From Leucophora obtusa (lineage: Eukaryota > Arthropoda > Insecta > Diptera > Anthomyiidae): a DNA stretch of 64,000 bases. The notes below the pieces were generated by a model. That model was not told the DNA's origin, made no database searches, and was given only the letters and a program-made list of their open reading frames with translations. Location of the stretch: assembly GCA_949987735.1 (NCBI GenBank), contig OX465299.1:62863654-62927653 (forward strand), read 5' to 3'. How positions within the stretch are numbered: the first letter of the stretch is position 1; every line of letters starts with the position of its first letter. This document shows positions 1 to 10,879 of the stretch, one piece after another. The position numbers and the translations under genes were made by a program.

Positions 1-214
1 ACGAGTTTTGCACCTCAGATGCTCAAATGTAAAAATGTCGTCACGACAAATTATCAAGTGATCTTTATGCCGATTAAATGGTGACATATCCTTAAGACGT
101 CTCATTCACGTAATAAAAGCTTCATATATTTAATTTTTTAATTAAATTTCCAGCTGATAAAAAAAAAAACAAAATCTATTTCAGAACTTTGGGAGCAAAT
201 TCACTAAAGTATTA
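1..214. other. AT-rich sequence without recognised feature
   Basis: I see no open frame, repeat end or RNA-like fold that I can support here. It runs up to the first copy of the GTTCCACAAAAAT repeat. Confidence 0.5.
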
Positions 215-490
215 CCGCTAAAAACACTGCCAAGAACATTTTTGTGGAACATTCTAACCCTCTAACTCTTCAATAAAAAGGAATTTGTTGGCCGCCTTTT
301 AAAAAGGGACAAGAACAACCCGTAAGTTGAAGAGCGTTAAAATGTTCCACAAAAATATTCCTGGTAGTGTTTTACATAAGTTCGCTGAACACATCCTATA
401 CCTCAAATGGAAGATTCCCATAGTTTCTCCCTAAAATCCAGATTTGTGGGACATTTGAGCGCCAATTCTGAATAGGTACGAAATTAACCC
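215..490. repeat. MITE-like repeat M1, copy 1
   Basis: Two facing segments around TTTTTGTGGAACATTCTAAC and its reverse form (near 235-260 and 338-358) make an inverted repeat. They are followed by a conserved tail (TTTTACATAAGTTCGCTGAA and the CTAAAATCCA segment). The same arrangement recurs near 8085, 9590 and 10200. No coding capacity is visible, so I read it as a non-autonomous DNA element or foldback repeat of unknown superfamily. Confidence 0.6.
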
Positions 491-712
491 TTAAACACAT
501 ACAAACGGGAAAGCGGTGGCAAAGCACTTTAACAGGTGGTACAAGTACTGGAAAAAAGTGCTTTCCCATTCCCAAAATGATAACATCATTAGGCAAAAGG
601 ACCGGCTGTTCAAAAAGCGCCGGAAAAGCACTTTAGGAACAGAATTTTTAAATGTTGGCAAAACCAATAAATAGGTGGTCTGGAAATATATTTTCCAAAA
701 TATATTTTTTTT

Positions 713-783
713 GGTCCTGCCGTGATTTGAACCCAGGCCGTCAGACTGGCAGACGATTGCTCTACCCACTGAGCTAACGAGAC
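713..783 (-). other. Antisense tRNA-like module
   Basis: Read on the minus strand, it has an A-box-like TAGCTCAGTGGGTAGAGC segment with a D-stem GCTC/GAGC and a B-box-like GGGTTCAAATC, about 40 bases apart as in a tRNA. The anticodon stem cannot be folded properly and the acceptor ends do not pair, so it is not a working tRNA. It could act as a pol III promoter. The same module is at 61486-61551, and a similar layout occurs in an unrelated element near 45 kb. Confidence 0.6.
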
Positions 784-1001
784 ATATTTGATGGCTAAAC
801 ACCTAAATGAGTGATAATAGCTGGACAACTACAGGCTGTGCTAAAATGCACGTACTGGCAAACAATTTTTTGTAACTGGTATGCCAGTGTTGGGAGAGCA
901 AAAAAAGTTGGTCTTGAAGGAGCTTTCCCAAAAACAAAAAAAATGATTTTATAGAACAAAAAAAATTTTAAATTAAAAAAACTGAAAAAAAATTTTTTTG
1001 C

Positions 1002-1098
1002 TTGCAACCGGATTTGAACTCGGAACCTTCTGACTACAAATATTATTTAACGAGCGTTTTTATAAAATCATTGCTCTACCAGTGAATTGGTTTTTGCA
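1002..1098 (-). other. Second antisense tRNA-like module
   Basis: On the minus strand the ends TGCAA and TTGCA pair. There is an A-box-like CACTGGTAGAGCAATG and a B-box-like GAGTTCAAATCCGG. The middle is about 25 bases longer than in a normal tRNA. The copy at 61795-61899 keeps the same parts. It is part of the CCCAGTCAGAAA element, not a free gene. Confidence 0.5.
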
Positions 1099-1361
1099 CC
1101 CCTGGTACCATTGGCTAGGTAGCACTGGATAACCACTGGTTGCAAACCTTGGCATATCACTCTAAGTCAATTCTTTGCCAGTGGTTTTTTTTTTATAAAC
1201 CATCGAAATTTTTGTAAAACAAATACTGGCAAAACGCTTTTTGCAAACGCTGGCAAAGCATCCCAAATGAGTGTTCTGCCAGTCATTTATTTTTAACACC
1301 GTGGTTACCCAGTGGTATGCCAGTACTTGATTTTTTGTACCACTGGCGATTTCTGACTGGG

Positions 1362-1649
1362 TGATTTCTTAAAAAAAAAACAGGTGATAATACATATGTG
1401 ACAGCGCATAGAGAAAGGGACCTAAGGGTAAAAAAATCAATTTTTGTTTTTTGATGTGGACAACATCTGAGCATCGAATGAGACCGATCCCATGCCCTCC
1501 TTTCTATTTTGCGCGTCACATATATAAATTTAAAATTTTTAAAATAAAAAATTATATATAAAAAAAAAGTTATAAAATTATTTGTTATTTGATAAGTAAT
1601 AAGATATTAATTAAAATTAACAATTATATAAACAAAATACAAAAATTAA
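1362..1649. other. AT-rich sequence without recognised feature
   Basis: Mostly poly-A/T and mixed AT sequence. A 78-codon minus-strand open frame at 1283-1519 overlaps the preceding element and shows no family resemblance. Confidence 0.4.
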
Positions 1650-1990
1650 TCAACACCCAGAAAACAGATTCAGTTCTGATAACCGCATTTGTAGCCAATC
1701 ATACAAATTTTGTATGATTTGTAGCCAATCATACAAAATTTGTTGTCCCAACCGAATTAACGAGGTTATCGCAACCCCACTAATGGGGTTGATGCAACCG
1801 AATTTTGTGGTTGTTACAACCGAATTCGGTTGTGGCAGCCGAATTTTAGAGGTTGTGGCTGTGGGGTTGTACGGTTGCTGTGGGGTTGTGACAACCGAAT
1901 TCGGTTGCATTAACCCTAATGGGAGGTTGCGGCAACCGAATTTATTAGAGAACGAGGTTGTCTCAACCGATATTTTTTATTATTTTAGCT
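1650..1990. repeat. GGTTG/CAACCGAATT palindromic repeat cluster
   Basis: At least eight copies of the word CAACCGAATT or its reverse GGTTG lie in about 300 bases, several as the palindrome CAACCGAATTCGGTTG. A 26-base segment, GTAGCCAATCATACAAA with flanks, is tandemly doubled near 1690-1742. Short pieces of the same family occur at 5255-5310 and 56670-56750. Confidence 0.7.
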
Positions 1991-2361
1991 TAAATCCTAA
2001 AATACCTTTTGCAAAAAAAGACTTTTTCCATTTTTTATAGATATAGTTTTATTAATTTACATATAATTAAAATATCTAAATTAGTTGTTATTAGATTTTT
2101 TTACACTCATAAAAAAATAAATAGCACAAAAAGCTACTACAATTTAGTTAAAAATTACCTGATAGGAAAAGCTGCTGAAATTTTTTTGCTAGATATTAGT
2201 AAGATATGAAAAGCAACAATATTTATATAGAAAATTTCAGTTATAATTGAGTTAGGTGTAAGATAATTGAAAATGATTACTTGATCTGCTTAATCAAAAA
2301 AAAAAAAAAAACAAAAATGTCCTGAATATTAGTCAACCAAAAAACAGCTAAAAGCAATGTA

Positions 2362-2843
2362 ACCCAGCAAAAATATTAAGGAGTACTTCAAAAAGAATGA
2401 CTATTTTATCTACATCCCATAAAATAATATACAAAAATAAAATAAAACAAATACAACAACACATAACGACATGACGCACAAGCATAGTTTTCTACTGAAA
2501 AATTGTTAAATTTACAGCAGTATCGGATCTTTCCTATGACACACACGTGTTAAATTCATTGATGGGAATGCCAAATTTGAACTACTGTTATTTTTGAGTT
2601 GTGTTTTTTCTGGAGCTGTTAGTAGTTCAAAATTTGGCATTTCTATCAATGAATTTAACACGTGCGTGTCATAGGAAAGATCCGATACTGCTGTAAATTT
2701 AACAATTTTTGAGTAGAAAACTATGCTTGTGCATCATGTCGGTATGTGTTGTTGTATTTGTTTTATTTTATTTTTGCATTATCTTATTTTGAATGTAGAG
2801 AAAAAGCCATGCATTAAAAAGTGGGTGTTCTCTTTTTGCAGGG
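2362..2843. mobile_element. Foldback MITE with flanking AATGTA repeats
   Basis: Two arms of roughly 190 bases (about 2395-2585 and 2624-2815) are near-exact reverse complements around a 40-base centre. The ends read CCCAGCAAAAA and TTTTTGCAGGG. The 6-mer AATGTA occurs at 2356-2361 and 2844-2849, which suits a target duplication. There is no coding frame. The high arm similarity points to a fairly recent insertion or to gene conversion between arms. Confidence 0.75.
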
Positions 2844-3154
2844 AATGTATACAAAATTTTAATTCTAACTCAGGTGAATTTAATAAAATACAAATAACAG
2901 TCCATCCTGCTAAGAACAAAAATATTTACTAAATGATAGTATACCGTTTTTCACTTGATGTTTTTGATCTACTAATATTCAGCAAAATATTATGCAAATT
3001 TTAGCAGGGAAAATTGTTAATTTCAGTAAACTAAAATTTTACTTAAATATGACTAAAGTAATAATAAGTACCCCACTATGTATAATTGTTTTATTTTTGA
3101 TGATTTTAGCTTGGCAAAAATATGCTAATTTCAGCACTTTTCTCTGCAAGGTAG

Positions 3155-4165
3155 TTTCACTAGAAGTATAGAATTTTAATAATTGAAAACACAAATTAAT
3201 TTAGAAAATATTACGTGACAATATTGAAAGAAAAACGACTGATATTCTAAAGAAAGTAAGAAAGTGTACTTATTTTAGTACTGTTTCTTCGAAATAAAGG
3301 GTATATTATTTATTACAATTTCGGTAATAAAAAAATTAACTTCTTTTACTACTCTTTATTGAAAAATGGCAATTAGTTAAATTATAATAGTTAGAATATG
3401 TTAAAATAGTGCGATTTATTTCAGTAAAAGAATACTAACAGAATTAAGATTTTTTAAAGAAAGATTACTTATTCTATCTTTTAAAGAGATATTACTAAAA
3501 GAAGCCTTTCTTTCAAATGACGATTTTTAAAACAATTATCGTTTCCTACAAAATGAATAGGTACATAAAGAGGTACCAATATTAGATAGAAAAGCTAATA
3601 TTTTAAAATTCTTTCTTTTGCAAAAAGTAATTTTTGTTTTTAAGAAAGGGTAATTTCTGGTACTGCTTTTTACTTTCAAAGGGTCTTTCTTTAAATATTT
3701 TTTCATTAGAATATATTTCTGTTGGTACTTGTTCTGTAAAAGAAATGGTATTTTTGAGTACTTTTCTGTGGTACTTCTTTTAGTACTTTTTACCTGAAGC
3801 AAGCAGTACTTATTTCGTATTCTGCTTTTGAAATGAAAAGTACTCCTTTTAGTACTTTTATTTAAAAATAATCGTATTTTAGTACATTTTATTAAACAAA
3901 ATTTTATTGCGGTACTTTTTCTTTTGAAGACAAAGTACTTATTTTTCCAAATTTTTTTTTTACGAAAGGTTATGAATTTTCACTTTGTTTTTATAATAAA
4001 GTATACTTCTTTCAGTTCTCATTCTATGGAAGATACTGTTCTGTTTTTTGTCAATGCGCTTTCTATGAAAGAAAATTTATTTTCTCAGTATTTTTTCTTA
4101 GAAATAAAAGGTACTTCTTTCAGAGCTATTTCTTTGAATTAAGAAGTGCTTCTTGTAGTAATCTT
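3155..4165. repeat. Degenerate GTACTT-rich tandem repeat
   Basis: The words TTTTAGTACTTTT, GGTACTTCTTT and AAAGTACTTATTT recur every few tens of bases, most densely at 3700-3930. The units are too decayed for a firm period by eye. Open frames on both strands here look like by-products of the repeat. Confidence 0.5.
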
Positions 4166-4693
4166 TCTTAACGAATTGTATGCAGAAGTAGATTTTCGTA
4201 AGTTTCGGAGCTGTGACTCTATTATTTCTGCTAAATTTAAATTTACCTTTTAACTTTCACATATATATATACTAGTATGTATTATTTACGAAAAATATAT
4301 AGTGTGGCCAACCCATAAAAAATTTGTATGTATTTACAATTTTAATTGCCGTTATCCTTCTCACCTCAATAATGATTTTAGCTTTGAATACTGACTCTCA
4401 ATATCTGGGGATTTATACCACAAAGGCTGTAAATAGTATGACCTGTAAATAAATCAATGAAATTCTTGTTTTTGTATTTTGTAATTTGATGTTAGAAAAC
4501 ACACCCATCTAAGATGCAAAATGTGCAATTGTTGACAAATTGTGTGGGATATAAAATCTTTAATCGTGGACCAGTCAAAACAACCAACATATTCGAGGCA
4601 GCTAATTGACATGAATTTTTATGTATTAACACCATCCACGATTTTTTAATAATATTTCTGCAAGAAAAAAGTATTTCCATTAAAAACTTACGG
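4166..4693. other. AT-rich sequence without recognised feature
   Basis: A short TA-rich run (4260-4276) is the only visible structure. Confidence 0.4.
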
Positions 4694-5090
4694 CCCGTGT
4701 AAAAAAGTTTAGATCTGACCAGATCTTTTTGGTTCTCAATAGATATGATTGAATCTAATTAGATCCTGTACCAGATCACATCAAATATGATCAGATATGG
4801 CATATGTGATAATACCTTATGGCAAGATCTGATCAGATCTAGTGCCAAATTTGTTCAAATCTAAAGTGATCTGGACAAATGCGCCAGATATGCCTAGATC
4901 TGATCAGATCTCAAATTTGTCCCCAATTTTGAGATCTAACTAGATCTGGTAAGATCTACAAAGATCTGGCCAGATATGCCTAGATCTGATCAGATCTAAT
5001 TAGATCTCAAATTTGTCCCCAATTTTGAGATATAATTAGATCTGGTAAGATGTGCTGAGATCTGGCCAGATCTGATCTTTTTTACACGGG
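4694..5090. mobile_element. AGATCT-rich inverted-repeat element
   Basis: The ends are CCCGTGTAAAAAAG and CTTTTTTACACGGG, followed inward by AGATCTGACCAGATC-type words. The whole 397 bases are built from palindromic AGATCT and TGATCAGATCT words, with a 60-base direct repeat near 4895-4960 and 4975-5045. No clear target duplication is visible. A related AGATCT-rich stretch follows the LINE tail at 30780-30910. I read it as a MITE with subterminal repeats. Confidence 0.65.
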
Positions 5091-6690
5091 GGCAGACAAT
5101 AATTAATAATATTTATACCCACCTTTTCTGTTAAGATGTCGGAAAAATAGATAAATTAATGTCCAACATTTTATTTGTAATTGTTTTTCTTTTTATAAAA
5201 TTTCTTTGTTTTTGACTTTTTATTGATTAATAATGAAAATAAATTTAACAATTCGGAAGACAGAACCGATTCGAAACCCAATTCGGTTGATGCAACCGAA
5301 TTAGAAATAAAATACTCTATTGTTCTATCCACAATACTTTATCCCACTTCCTAATCCGATAGCGTTTTTACTCTAAAGGTTTAAATTAAAAAAAATAAGT
5401 CTGAGGCAGCGCCCTAAAACTATCAATATAAGTATATATTCTTTCACTTAATTTTCAAATTATAGTTCCGTAGCTATTGTGAACATAACCCTATTTTCCT
5501 CTTTTTTTAAAACAACGAAATTCTCTCTGTATTTTTGAAATTTTATTTGTTTGCTAACGCTGAATTATTTTCCTATAGAATGGCACAAAGAAATGTTTTG
5601 TGTTTTGAATTTTATTACAGTTTAATAAAACGAACTAACATGCAAAACAACAACAAAAATCGTTCAATTAGCATCTAATAAGACAAAAAGTCTTTTCTGA
5701 ATAACCTTGTTAATACGTAACTTTATTTGGATCTATGTCTATTCAAATGTCTATAAATATTTCGAAAATTTCTTTAAATTTTCCACATATTAGGTTTATA
5801 TACCACTATAAATATTCTCATATATTTTCACTTTAAAATTTTACCCCTCAATTCATAAATGCTTTGTAAAGTTATAGCAGGTTTACAAAACGTCATTTTC
5901 ATACAAAATTTGTTCAATAAACCTCCTATAGTTTTACAAAGCGTTTATGAATTTAGGGGTTAATATTTAATTAAAAAACACAAACAGGAATAAACAGTTC
6001 ACATACAAAGGTTTCTATATATTCTTTAATTATAAATACTATCCAACTTACAAAACTATAAAAAAAGCGTTTAAAAAACCGCAGATTGTTCTTTCCGAAC
6101 CGCGTTTTTGTGATTCGCAATACTTCTCAGGTCTGAGTGGAAAAATATGTTCGTGATTGAAAACAATTAACAACAAAAGTTGGAACTAACTTAATTTTTA
6201 ATTTACACACCTTTACAAAATGAATTTTTTGCAGGGATTTAAACCGTAGTACAACATTTTTATAGATTTAGACAAGATGATTCAAAATATATATTAAATC
6301 AATTACGTCACATTTTTTAGAAAATCGCGGTTAAAAATTCCGAAATACTCTGTGTTTGGCTTATTTGTAAATTGCAGAACAATTATGACGTGACTAAAAG
6401 TTTTAAAAACAGAGTTCGAAATCATGAAATTAAAGTCTATATAAATTATTTATGAGAACTTATACTGCATAACGCATGATGAGGTATCTTATCTGTAACT
6501 AATCGTAGCATAGATACCACCTTTTTACAGGTGAATAAAAGATAATGTCCAGTTATATATAATTCGAATTTATTTTGAATTATCTTAAGAGCAGTTAAAA
6601 TGAATTAAATTTTGAATAAACACAATAAATAAAACTGGTATTTTTATAATATTTAACTCATGACGATTTCTCATAAAATGAGTGACGATT
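5091..6690. other. AT-rich stretch, no gene seen
   Basis: A fragment of the CAACCGAATT repeat lies at 5255-5310. A weak inverted repeat around GCTTTGTAAAGTTATAG lies at 5860-5955. Nothing else could be supported. Confidence 0.4.
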
Positions 6691-6694
6691 TTGA

Positions 6695-6970
6695 TGATTT
6701 ATTTTTACATTTGTTCTGGTACCACTGCCTTCAGTGACTTTAAAACTGAAGAAAAGTTGCCATGTTCTACTTAGAAAAATTAGTGCCCTTTTTTAGAACA
6801 ACACGAATATGAAAAATTGTTCAAAAGTACTAAAAGCACTAACCAAAAAATAAAAAAAGCACTATTTTAGTGCTTTTTTTTGTTTTGGCACCATGAGCAA
6901 AATTTTGTCGTTTCGGGTCATCAAAAAGCACCATAAATAGTGCTTAAAGCACCAAGTTGGCATCACTGCC
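6695..6970. mobile_element. AGTGCTTTTT-rich fragment, hAT-like ends
   Basis: Repeated AGTGCTTTTT and AAAAGCACT words make an internal hairpin near 6835-6880. The right edge GGCATCACTG and a possible left edge CAGTGACTTT resemble CAGTG-ended hAT elements. The flanks match at only 5 of 8 bases, so the boundaries and class are uncertain. Confidence 0.35.
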
Positions 6971-7014
6971 TGCATCCCTTCACTACCAAAAATGTCACGA
7001 TTCACAATTGAAAG

Positions 7015-7080
7015 ATGGCAACCCTAATAAAGGAGTATTTTTTTACAACCCCTAAAAAAAGAAAAGAAGACATCACAAAA
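7015..7080 (+). CDS. Possible first exon of a tiny spliced transcript
   Basis: An ATG at 7015 opens 22 codons that include TPKKRKED, a basic stretch resembling a nuclear localisation signal. It ends exactly at a consensus donor, GTAAGTT. The matching acceptor TTCTTTTCAG ends at 7200. After splicing, the frame would add only two codons before TGA at 7207, giving about 24 residues. A poly(A) signal AATAAA follows near 7285. The intron signals are good, but the peptide has no family I recognise. It could equally be the 5' part of a decayed gene or a captured gene fragment. Low confidence that any peptide is made. Confidence 0.25.
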
Positions 7081-7200
7081 GTAAGTTAAATAAATTTGTT
7101 TTCTTAAATAAAATTGATTTTATTCAATTTTATTTAATTTTACAAACTTTTAAATCTATTTTTAATTAAACTAATCATTTACTTCTTTCTTTCTTTTCAG
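7081..7200 (+). other. Putative 120-bp intron
   Basis: It begins GTAAGTT and ends in a pyrimidine-rich CTTTCTTTCTTTTCAG, both strong metazoan splice signals. The body is AT-rich and of insect-like length. Confidence 0.45.
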
Positions 7201-7217
7201 GCCTTGTGAATTTGCAG

Positions 7218-7257
7218 ACATGTGTACTGGAGTTCTAAGGAATTCTAGTGCACATGT
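7218..7257 (+). ncRNA. 18-bp RNA hairpin with UAAG loop
   Basis: Bases 7218-7235 and 7240-7257 pair along all 18 positions if transcribed on the plus strand. The three non-Watson-Crick positions are all G-U wobbles, and the loop is UAAG. On the minus strand the same positions would be A-C mismatches. It lies in the putative second exon, before an AATAAA. Too short for a normal animal microRNA precursor. Confidence 0.4.
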
Positions 7258-7324
7258 AAATTTTGTACGTAAATACTAATTTATAATAAAAATATTAATA
7301 TTTCTTTTATTTGCTGGTACAATG

Positions 7325-7381
7325 GACGGGGGTTTAACTGCGGCAAAAATGTAAGTCCGCATATACAAGGTTTCCCCCGTC
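7325..7381. other. GC-rich nested hairpin
   Basis: The outer stem GACGGGGG/CCCCCGTC (7325-7332 and 7374-7381) encloses an inner stem TGCGG/CCGCA (7339-7343 and 7357-7361). The region stands out from the AT-rich surroundings. Role unknown. Confidence 0.45.
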
Positions 7382-7499
7382 GCACTGTGGGCCAGGATAG
7401 CCGTTTTTGGGCCAACACTAAAAATTCAGGTAAAAGGAAAATGTGTCCATATATTCAAAATCTAGGATTGTTGAATATTTTGTAAGTGAAATATTAGGC

Positions 7500-7607
7500 G
7501 TGTTCGTTTACTTACTACAAGTTACTACTTTTACTACAGCTGGAAAAATTCAATACAAAAAGTAAACAAACCTTTCCAATTAGTAAGAATTTCGAGTAAA
7601 CGAACAC
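7500..7607. mobile_element. 108-bp MITE with GTGTTCGTTTACT ends
   Basis: The termini GTGTTCGTTTACT and AGTAAACGAACAC are exact reverse complements, and the inner 20 bases also match loosely. No target duplication is evident. The element is too short to code. Confidence 0.55.
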
Positions 7608-8084
7608 TGATTGTATCATTGTCAGTCAAAGTTTTTTAGTTTTTTGACATTTTTTTTTATTTTATAATGATACAATAAAGAAATCGTAAATAAACAATAA
7701 GTTGTTCAAAACACAATCTCAAATTATAAAACTGAAACTAGTTCTCAATAAAAAAATAGAAACCTGTAAAGTATTTACGAAAAAAGTAACAAAATTATTA
7801 ATTTTACCTCAAAAATGTGGGGCTTTTTGTAAATCCTAAATTATCAAAATTATGTTCCAAGAGATATTTGAAAAAATTTAATGCCAATGTGTTCCATAAG
7901 ATGTCGTCTATCTAGGTTTTTGCGACCGTTTATAAACTTTCGAGACTTTGCCCTTTACCTGAAAAAGTACCTTCAGATCTCGCTGATTTCCAGCATTCCA
8001 GAGTTTTAGTAAAAACTAAAAAATAACACTAAAAATTACCTTAAATGAAGGCTCTGGTTTTCTTACACAGACTAGCCCCCTAAA

Positions 8085-8430
8085 GTCCAGGTTTGTGCGA
8101 CATTTCAGTGCCAATTCTGAATAAGTACGCAATTAACTCTTAAAACACATTTTAGGTCTTGACTTATTTATGAGATTGAAGTTAAATTTTAAACTTTGAT
8201 GTCTTCAGATACAGTAGAATTTCATGACAAATATTTTTGCGAAACATTTTAACCCTCTATAGATCTTCAACTTATGGGTCTTTCTTGACACTATTTAAAA
8301 AGGTCCAAAAGAGACCCTTTAATTGCAGAGTTAGAGGGCTAAAATATTCTACAAAAATGTCCCTCGTAGTGTTTTACATAAGTTCGCTGAACATAAATGG
8401 AAGATTCACATGGTTTCCTATGCCGATTCG
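8085..8430. repeat. MITE-like repeat M1, copy 2
   Basis: It has the same order as copy 1: the GTCCAGGTTTGTG/CATTTCAGTGCCAATTCTG segment, then the facing TTTGCGAAACATTTTAACCC and TAGAGGGCTAAAATATTCTAC arms, then TTTTACATAAGTTCGCTGAA. Confidence 0.6.
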
Positions 8431-8599
8431 CAATAAACATTTTCAAAAGAGGGGAAATTTGAACCCCCCAAAAACATAGGACCAGACAAAAACTTTTAAA
8501 ACACCGATGCACTTATATTTTTCCTTGATCCCTCTGCCAGAATCAGTTGTCATCAGAACCTTTTTTTGTACAGTGTAATTTGTTTTCCAACACATAAAA

Positions 8600-8925
8600 A
8601 TTTTAAAATTATGGCCGCCATATTGGATCCGCCATGTTGAGTTTTTAAAATTTAATTTCAGATTCGTAATCTGCTACTTCCCCTGGTGGAAATTTGAAGT
8701 AAATCAGGCGACATAAGAAATTTAATGAATAAATTGTTTGTCGCCATATTAAATCCGCCATTTTGAATTTCAAAATTTTAATTTCAGATTTTTAATCAGC
8801 CGTTCCTAGACCTATATAATTGATTATTTTAAGTCCAATATAATAAAAACTAAAAATTAATGGCCGCCATCTTGGATCCGCCATTTTGAATTTTATAGTT
8901 TTTATTTCAGATTCGTGATCAGCAA
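8600..8925. repeat. Three-unit tandem repeat, about 125 bp
   Basis: The unit starts near GGCCGCCATATTGGATCC, passes through AATTTCAGATTCGTAATC, and recurs near 8613, 8740 and 8862. Units differ by substitutions and small gaps, so the array is old. Confidence 0.7.
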
Positions 8926-9574
8926 CAACCAAACCCGCCTCTGTGATATCTTTTAGTCTCATATACTCAATATTCTAGTTTTGCCAAAATACGATGATGC
9001 TGACCCACTGTGCGTCACACTATGCTTCGTCCAATGGGCAAAAATAAAAAACAAAAACTTTGTAACTCAAACAAATGTGAAAAAAAATATTTGGTGTAAT
9101 TGCTTTTGTCGCCAAGAGAGGGCGCTAAACTCAGAGAATTTTATGCAAAAATGACTTAACAGAAAAATGGGTTTTAATTGTTTCACGAAAATAATTCTCA
9201 AAAACACATTTTTTTAAAAACTTATTCTAAGGTTTATTCTTTAATTACTTCAATATATTTATAGTTAAATTAAAATATGCATTTTAGTATGTGTTTGCAA
9301 AACAATTATTTTTTATTGCTCCGAAAACACACATTTTTTTTGTTGAAAATCCAAAAATTACTTAAGATTGATGGGGTATAAAAAAATTATATAAAATTAG
9401 ATATTTTTTTTCCATTTTTCGTAAGCTTATACTGTTATATAAAAGCTCATTAAAAAATTAGTTACTATTTTTTACCACAATTAAAAAAAAATGGATTTTT
9501 TGAAATGCCTAAATTCATGATTTTTACGCAAATTTCACGTATTTAAGAGGGTTTAGTATTCAAACCATGTGAAC
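8926..9574. other. AT-rich stretch, no gene seen
   Basis: CACTGTGCGTCACACTATGC at 9008-9027 resembles the ends of CACTR elements, but no partner end was found. The rest is AT-rich. Confidence 0.35.
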
Positions 9575-9589
9575 CTTCCATTTTAGGTA

Positions 9590-9790
9590 TAGGTAGTGCT
9601 GATCGGACTTTTGTAAAACACTACGAGGAACATTTTTGTGGAACATTCAAAAATGTTCCTCGTAGTGTTCTACATAAGTCCGGTGAACACATCCTATACC
9701 TAAAATGGAAGATTTCCATGGTTTCTCTCTAAAATCCAAGTTTGTGGGACATTTGAGCATCAATTCTGAATAAGTACGAAATTAAAGTTT
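9590..9790. repeat. MITE-like repeat M1, copy 3
   Basis: It carries facing ACATTTTTGTGGAACATTC and AAAAATGTTCCTCGTAGTG segments almost back to back, followed by the ATCCTATACC...AATGGAAGATT tail. The middle found in other copies is deleted. Confidence 0.6.
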
Positions 9791-10194
9791 TTACTTATTA
9801 CTGGTACTTAAGTTAAATTTTCAATGCTGATGTCTTATTCCAGCAAAAAATACTGCTTGTTTGGAAGCAGGTTCGTCAGGGAAAGAAAATAGTGTAGCGC
9901 TTGCATTATTGCTGATATAAGGCATGATTTTTGTTCGAGATAGCTCGCGTGAAAGCACTTGTTTGGATATCCGATATGCGCTTCTATCATAGCTCCAAAT
10001 AATGGCATGAAATCACAGCTTTTAGCTAGTAAATTTGGTTATCATTGTCATTCTTGCGTGCTTTGTTAGAGCGATAAAATGTGGTAAACAAAACTCTACT
10101 CTCTTTTTTAACACATTAATGCAAGCTATAAATCCTCAGAAGCAGTAAACGAAGCAGAAAAGAAGCACTTATCATTTTTACCGCTTCCGAATTT
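9791..10194. other. Mixed sequence, no gene seen
   Basis: Somewhat richer in GC than its surroundings. A short stretch near 9840-9920 shows no family I know. Confidence 0.35.
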
Positions 10195-10410
10195 CTGCTG
10201 GGATAGTATTTTTGCGGAACATTTTAAGCCTCTAACTCGTCAACTTACGGGTCGTTTTTGTCCGATTTAAAAAGGGGCCAAAAAGGTCCCTTTAATTGAA
10301 GAGTTAGAAGGTTAAAATATTACACAAAAATATTCCTCGTAGTGTTTTACATAAGTTCGCTGAACATACCCTATGCCTAAAATGGAGGATTCACATGGTT
10401 TCCTATTTTA
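10195..10410. repeat. MITE-like repeat M1, copy 4
   Basis: The same facing arms and tail as copies 1 and 2. With copies 2 and 3, three copies sit within 2.4 kb, so this is a local cluster. Confidence 0.6.
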
Positions 10411-10829
10411 ATCCTATTTAATTTTTTTTTTGTTTTAGAAAAATCATTTCAAGCGTTTAAAACCCATTTTTTGTTAAAGTCGTCTTTTTTAATAATGAAT
10501 CGATTTTAACCAAATTTGGCTCAAATATGTCTTGACCTTATTTCAATTCACGTGCTAAATTTCATCGCAATCGGATAAAATTTGGTTTTATAAAGATTTT
10601 AAAATAAAGGATATATGGCAGGACTAAGAGTCCTTGCTTCGATTTTGATAGAAATTGACACAAACGTTTCCAGTTTTATGTGCATCCCAATGGATACTTT
10701 TTGTAATTTTACATCCATTTATGTAGATAATATACTAATTTTAAATTTCAGGACCTATGGGAGGTGGGCGTGTCCTTGGCCCGATATTTCCAAAAATTAA
10801 AATTTTTCTTAACTAAGGAGTTCTATGTC
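10411..10829. other. Non-coding repeat-like stretch
   Basis: Phrases such as AAATTTGGCTCAAAT and AAATTTCATCGCAATCGG resemble the internal parts of fly Helitron-like or tandem elements. No end could be defined. Confidence 0.3.
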
Positions 10830-10879
10830 AGTATACCAAAAATGTGTCTCCACTCCTTCTGTTTTTGTCCAATCGTTAC

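Larger units (their letters stand above)
501..1361. mobile_element. CCCAGTCAGAAA element, copy 1 (left end missing)
   Basis: This is about 85-90% the same, by eye, as 61235-62137. The right end (...TTTCTGACTGGG) is kept. The left end, CCCAGTCAGAAA in the other copy, is missing, and the copy begins inside the family at ACAAACGGG next to the M1 repeat. It carries two antisense tRNA-like modules and many short CCAGTG/CACTGG words in both orientations. There is no transposase frame. Confidence 0.7.

Noticed and set aside
713..783. Functional tRNA gene
   Set aside because: The A- and B-box words are present, but the acceptor and anticodon stems do not pair and the module belongs to a mobile element.
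7218..7257. MicroRNA precursor
   Set aside because: An 18-bp stem with a 4-base loop is too short for a normal precursor.
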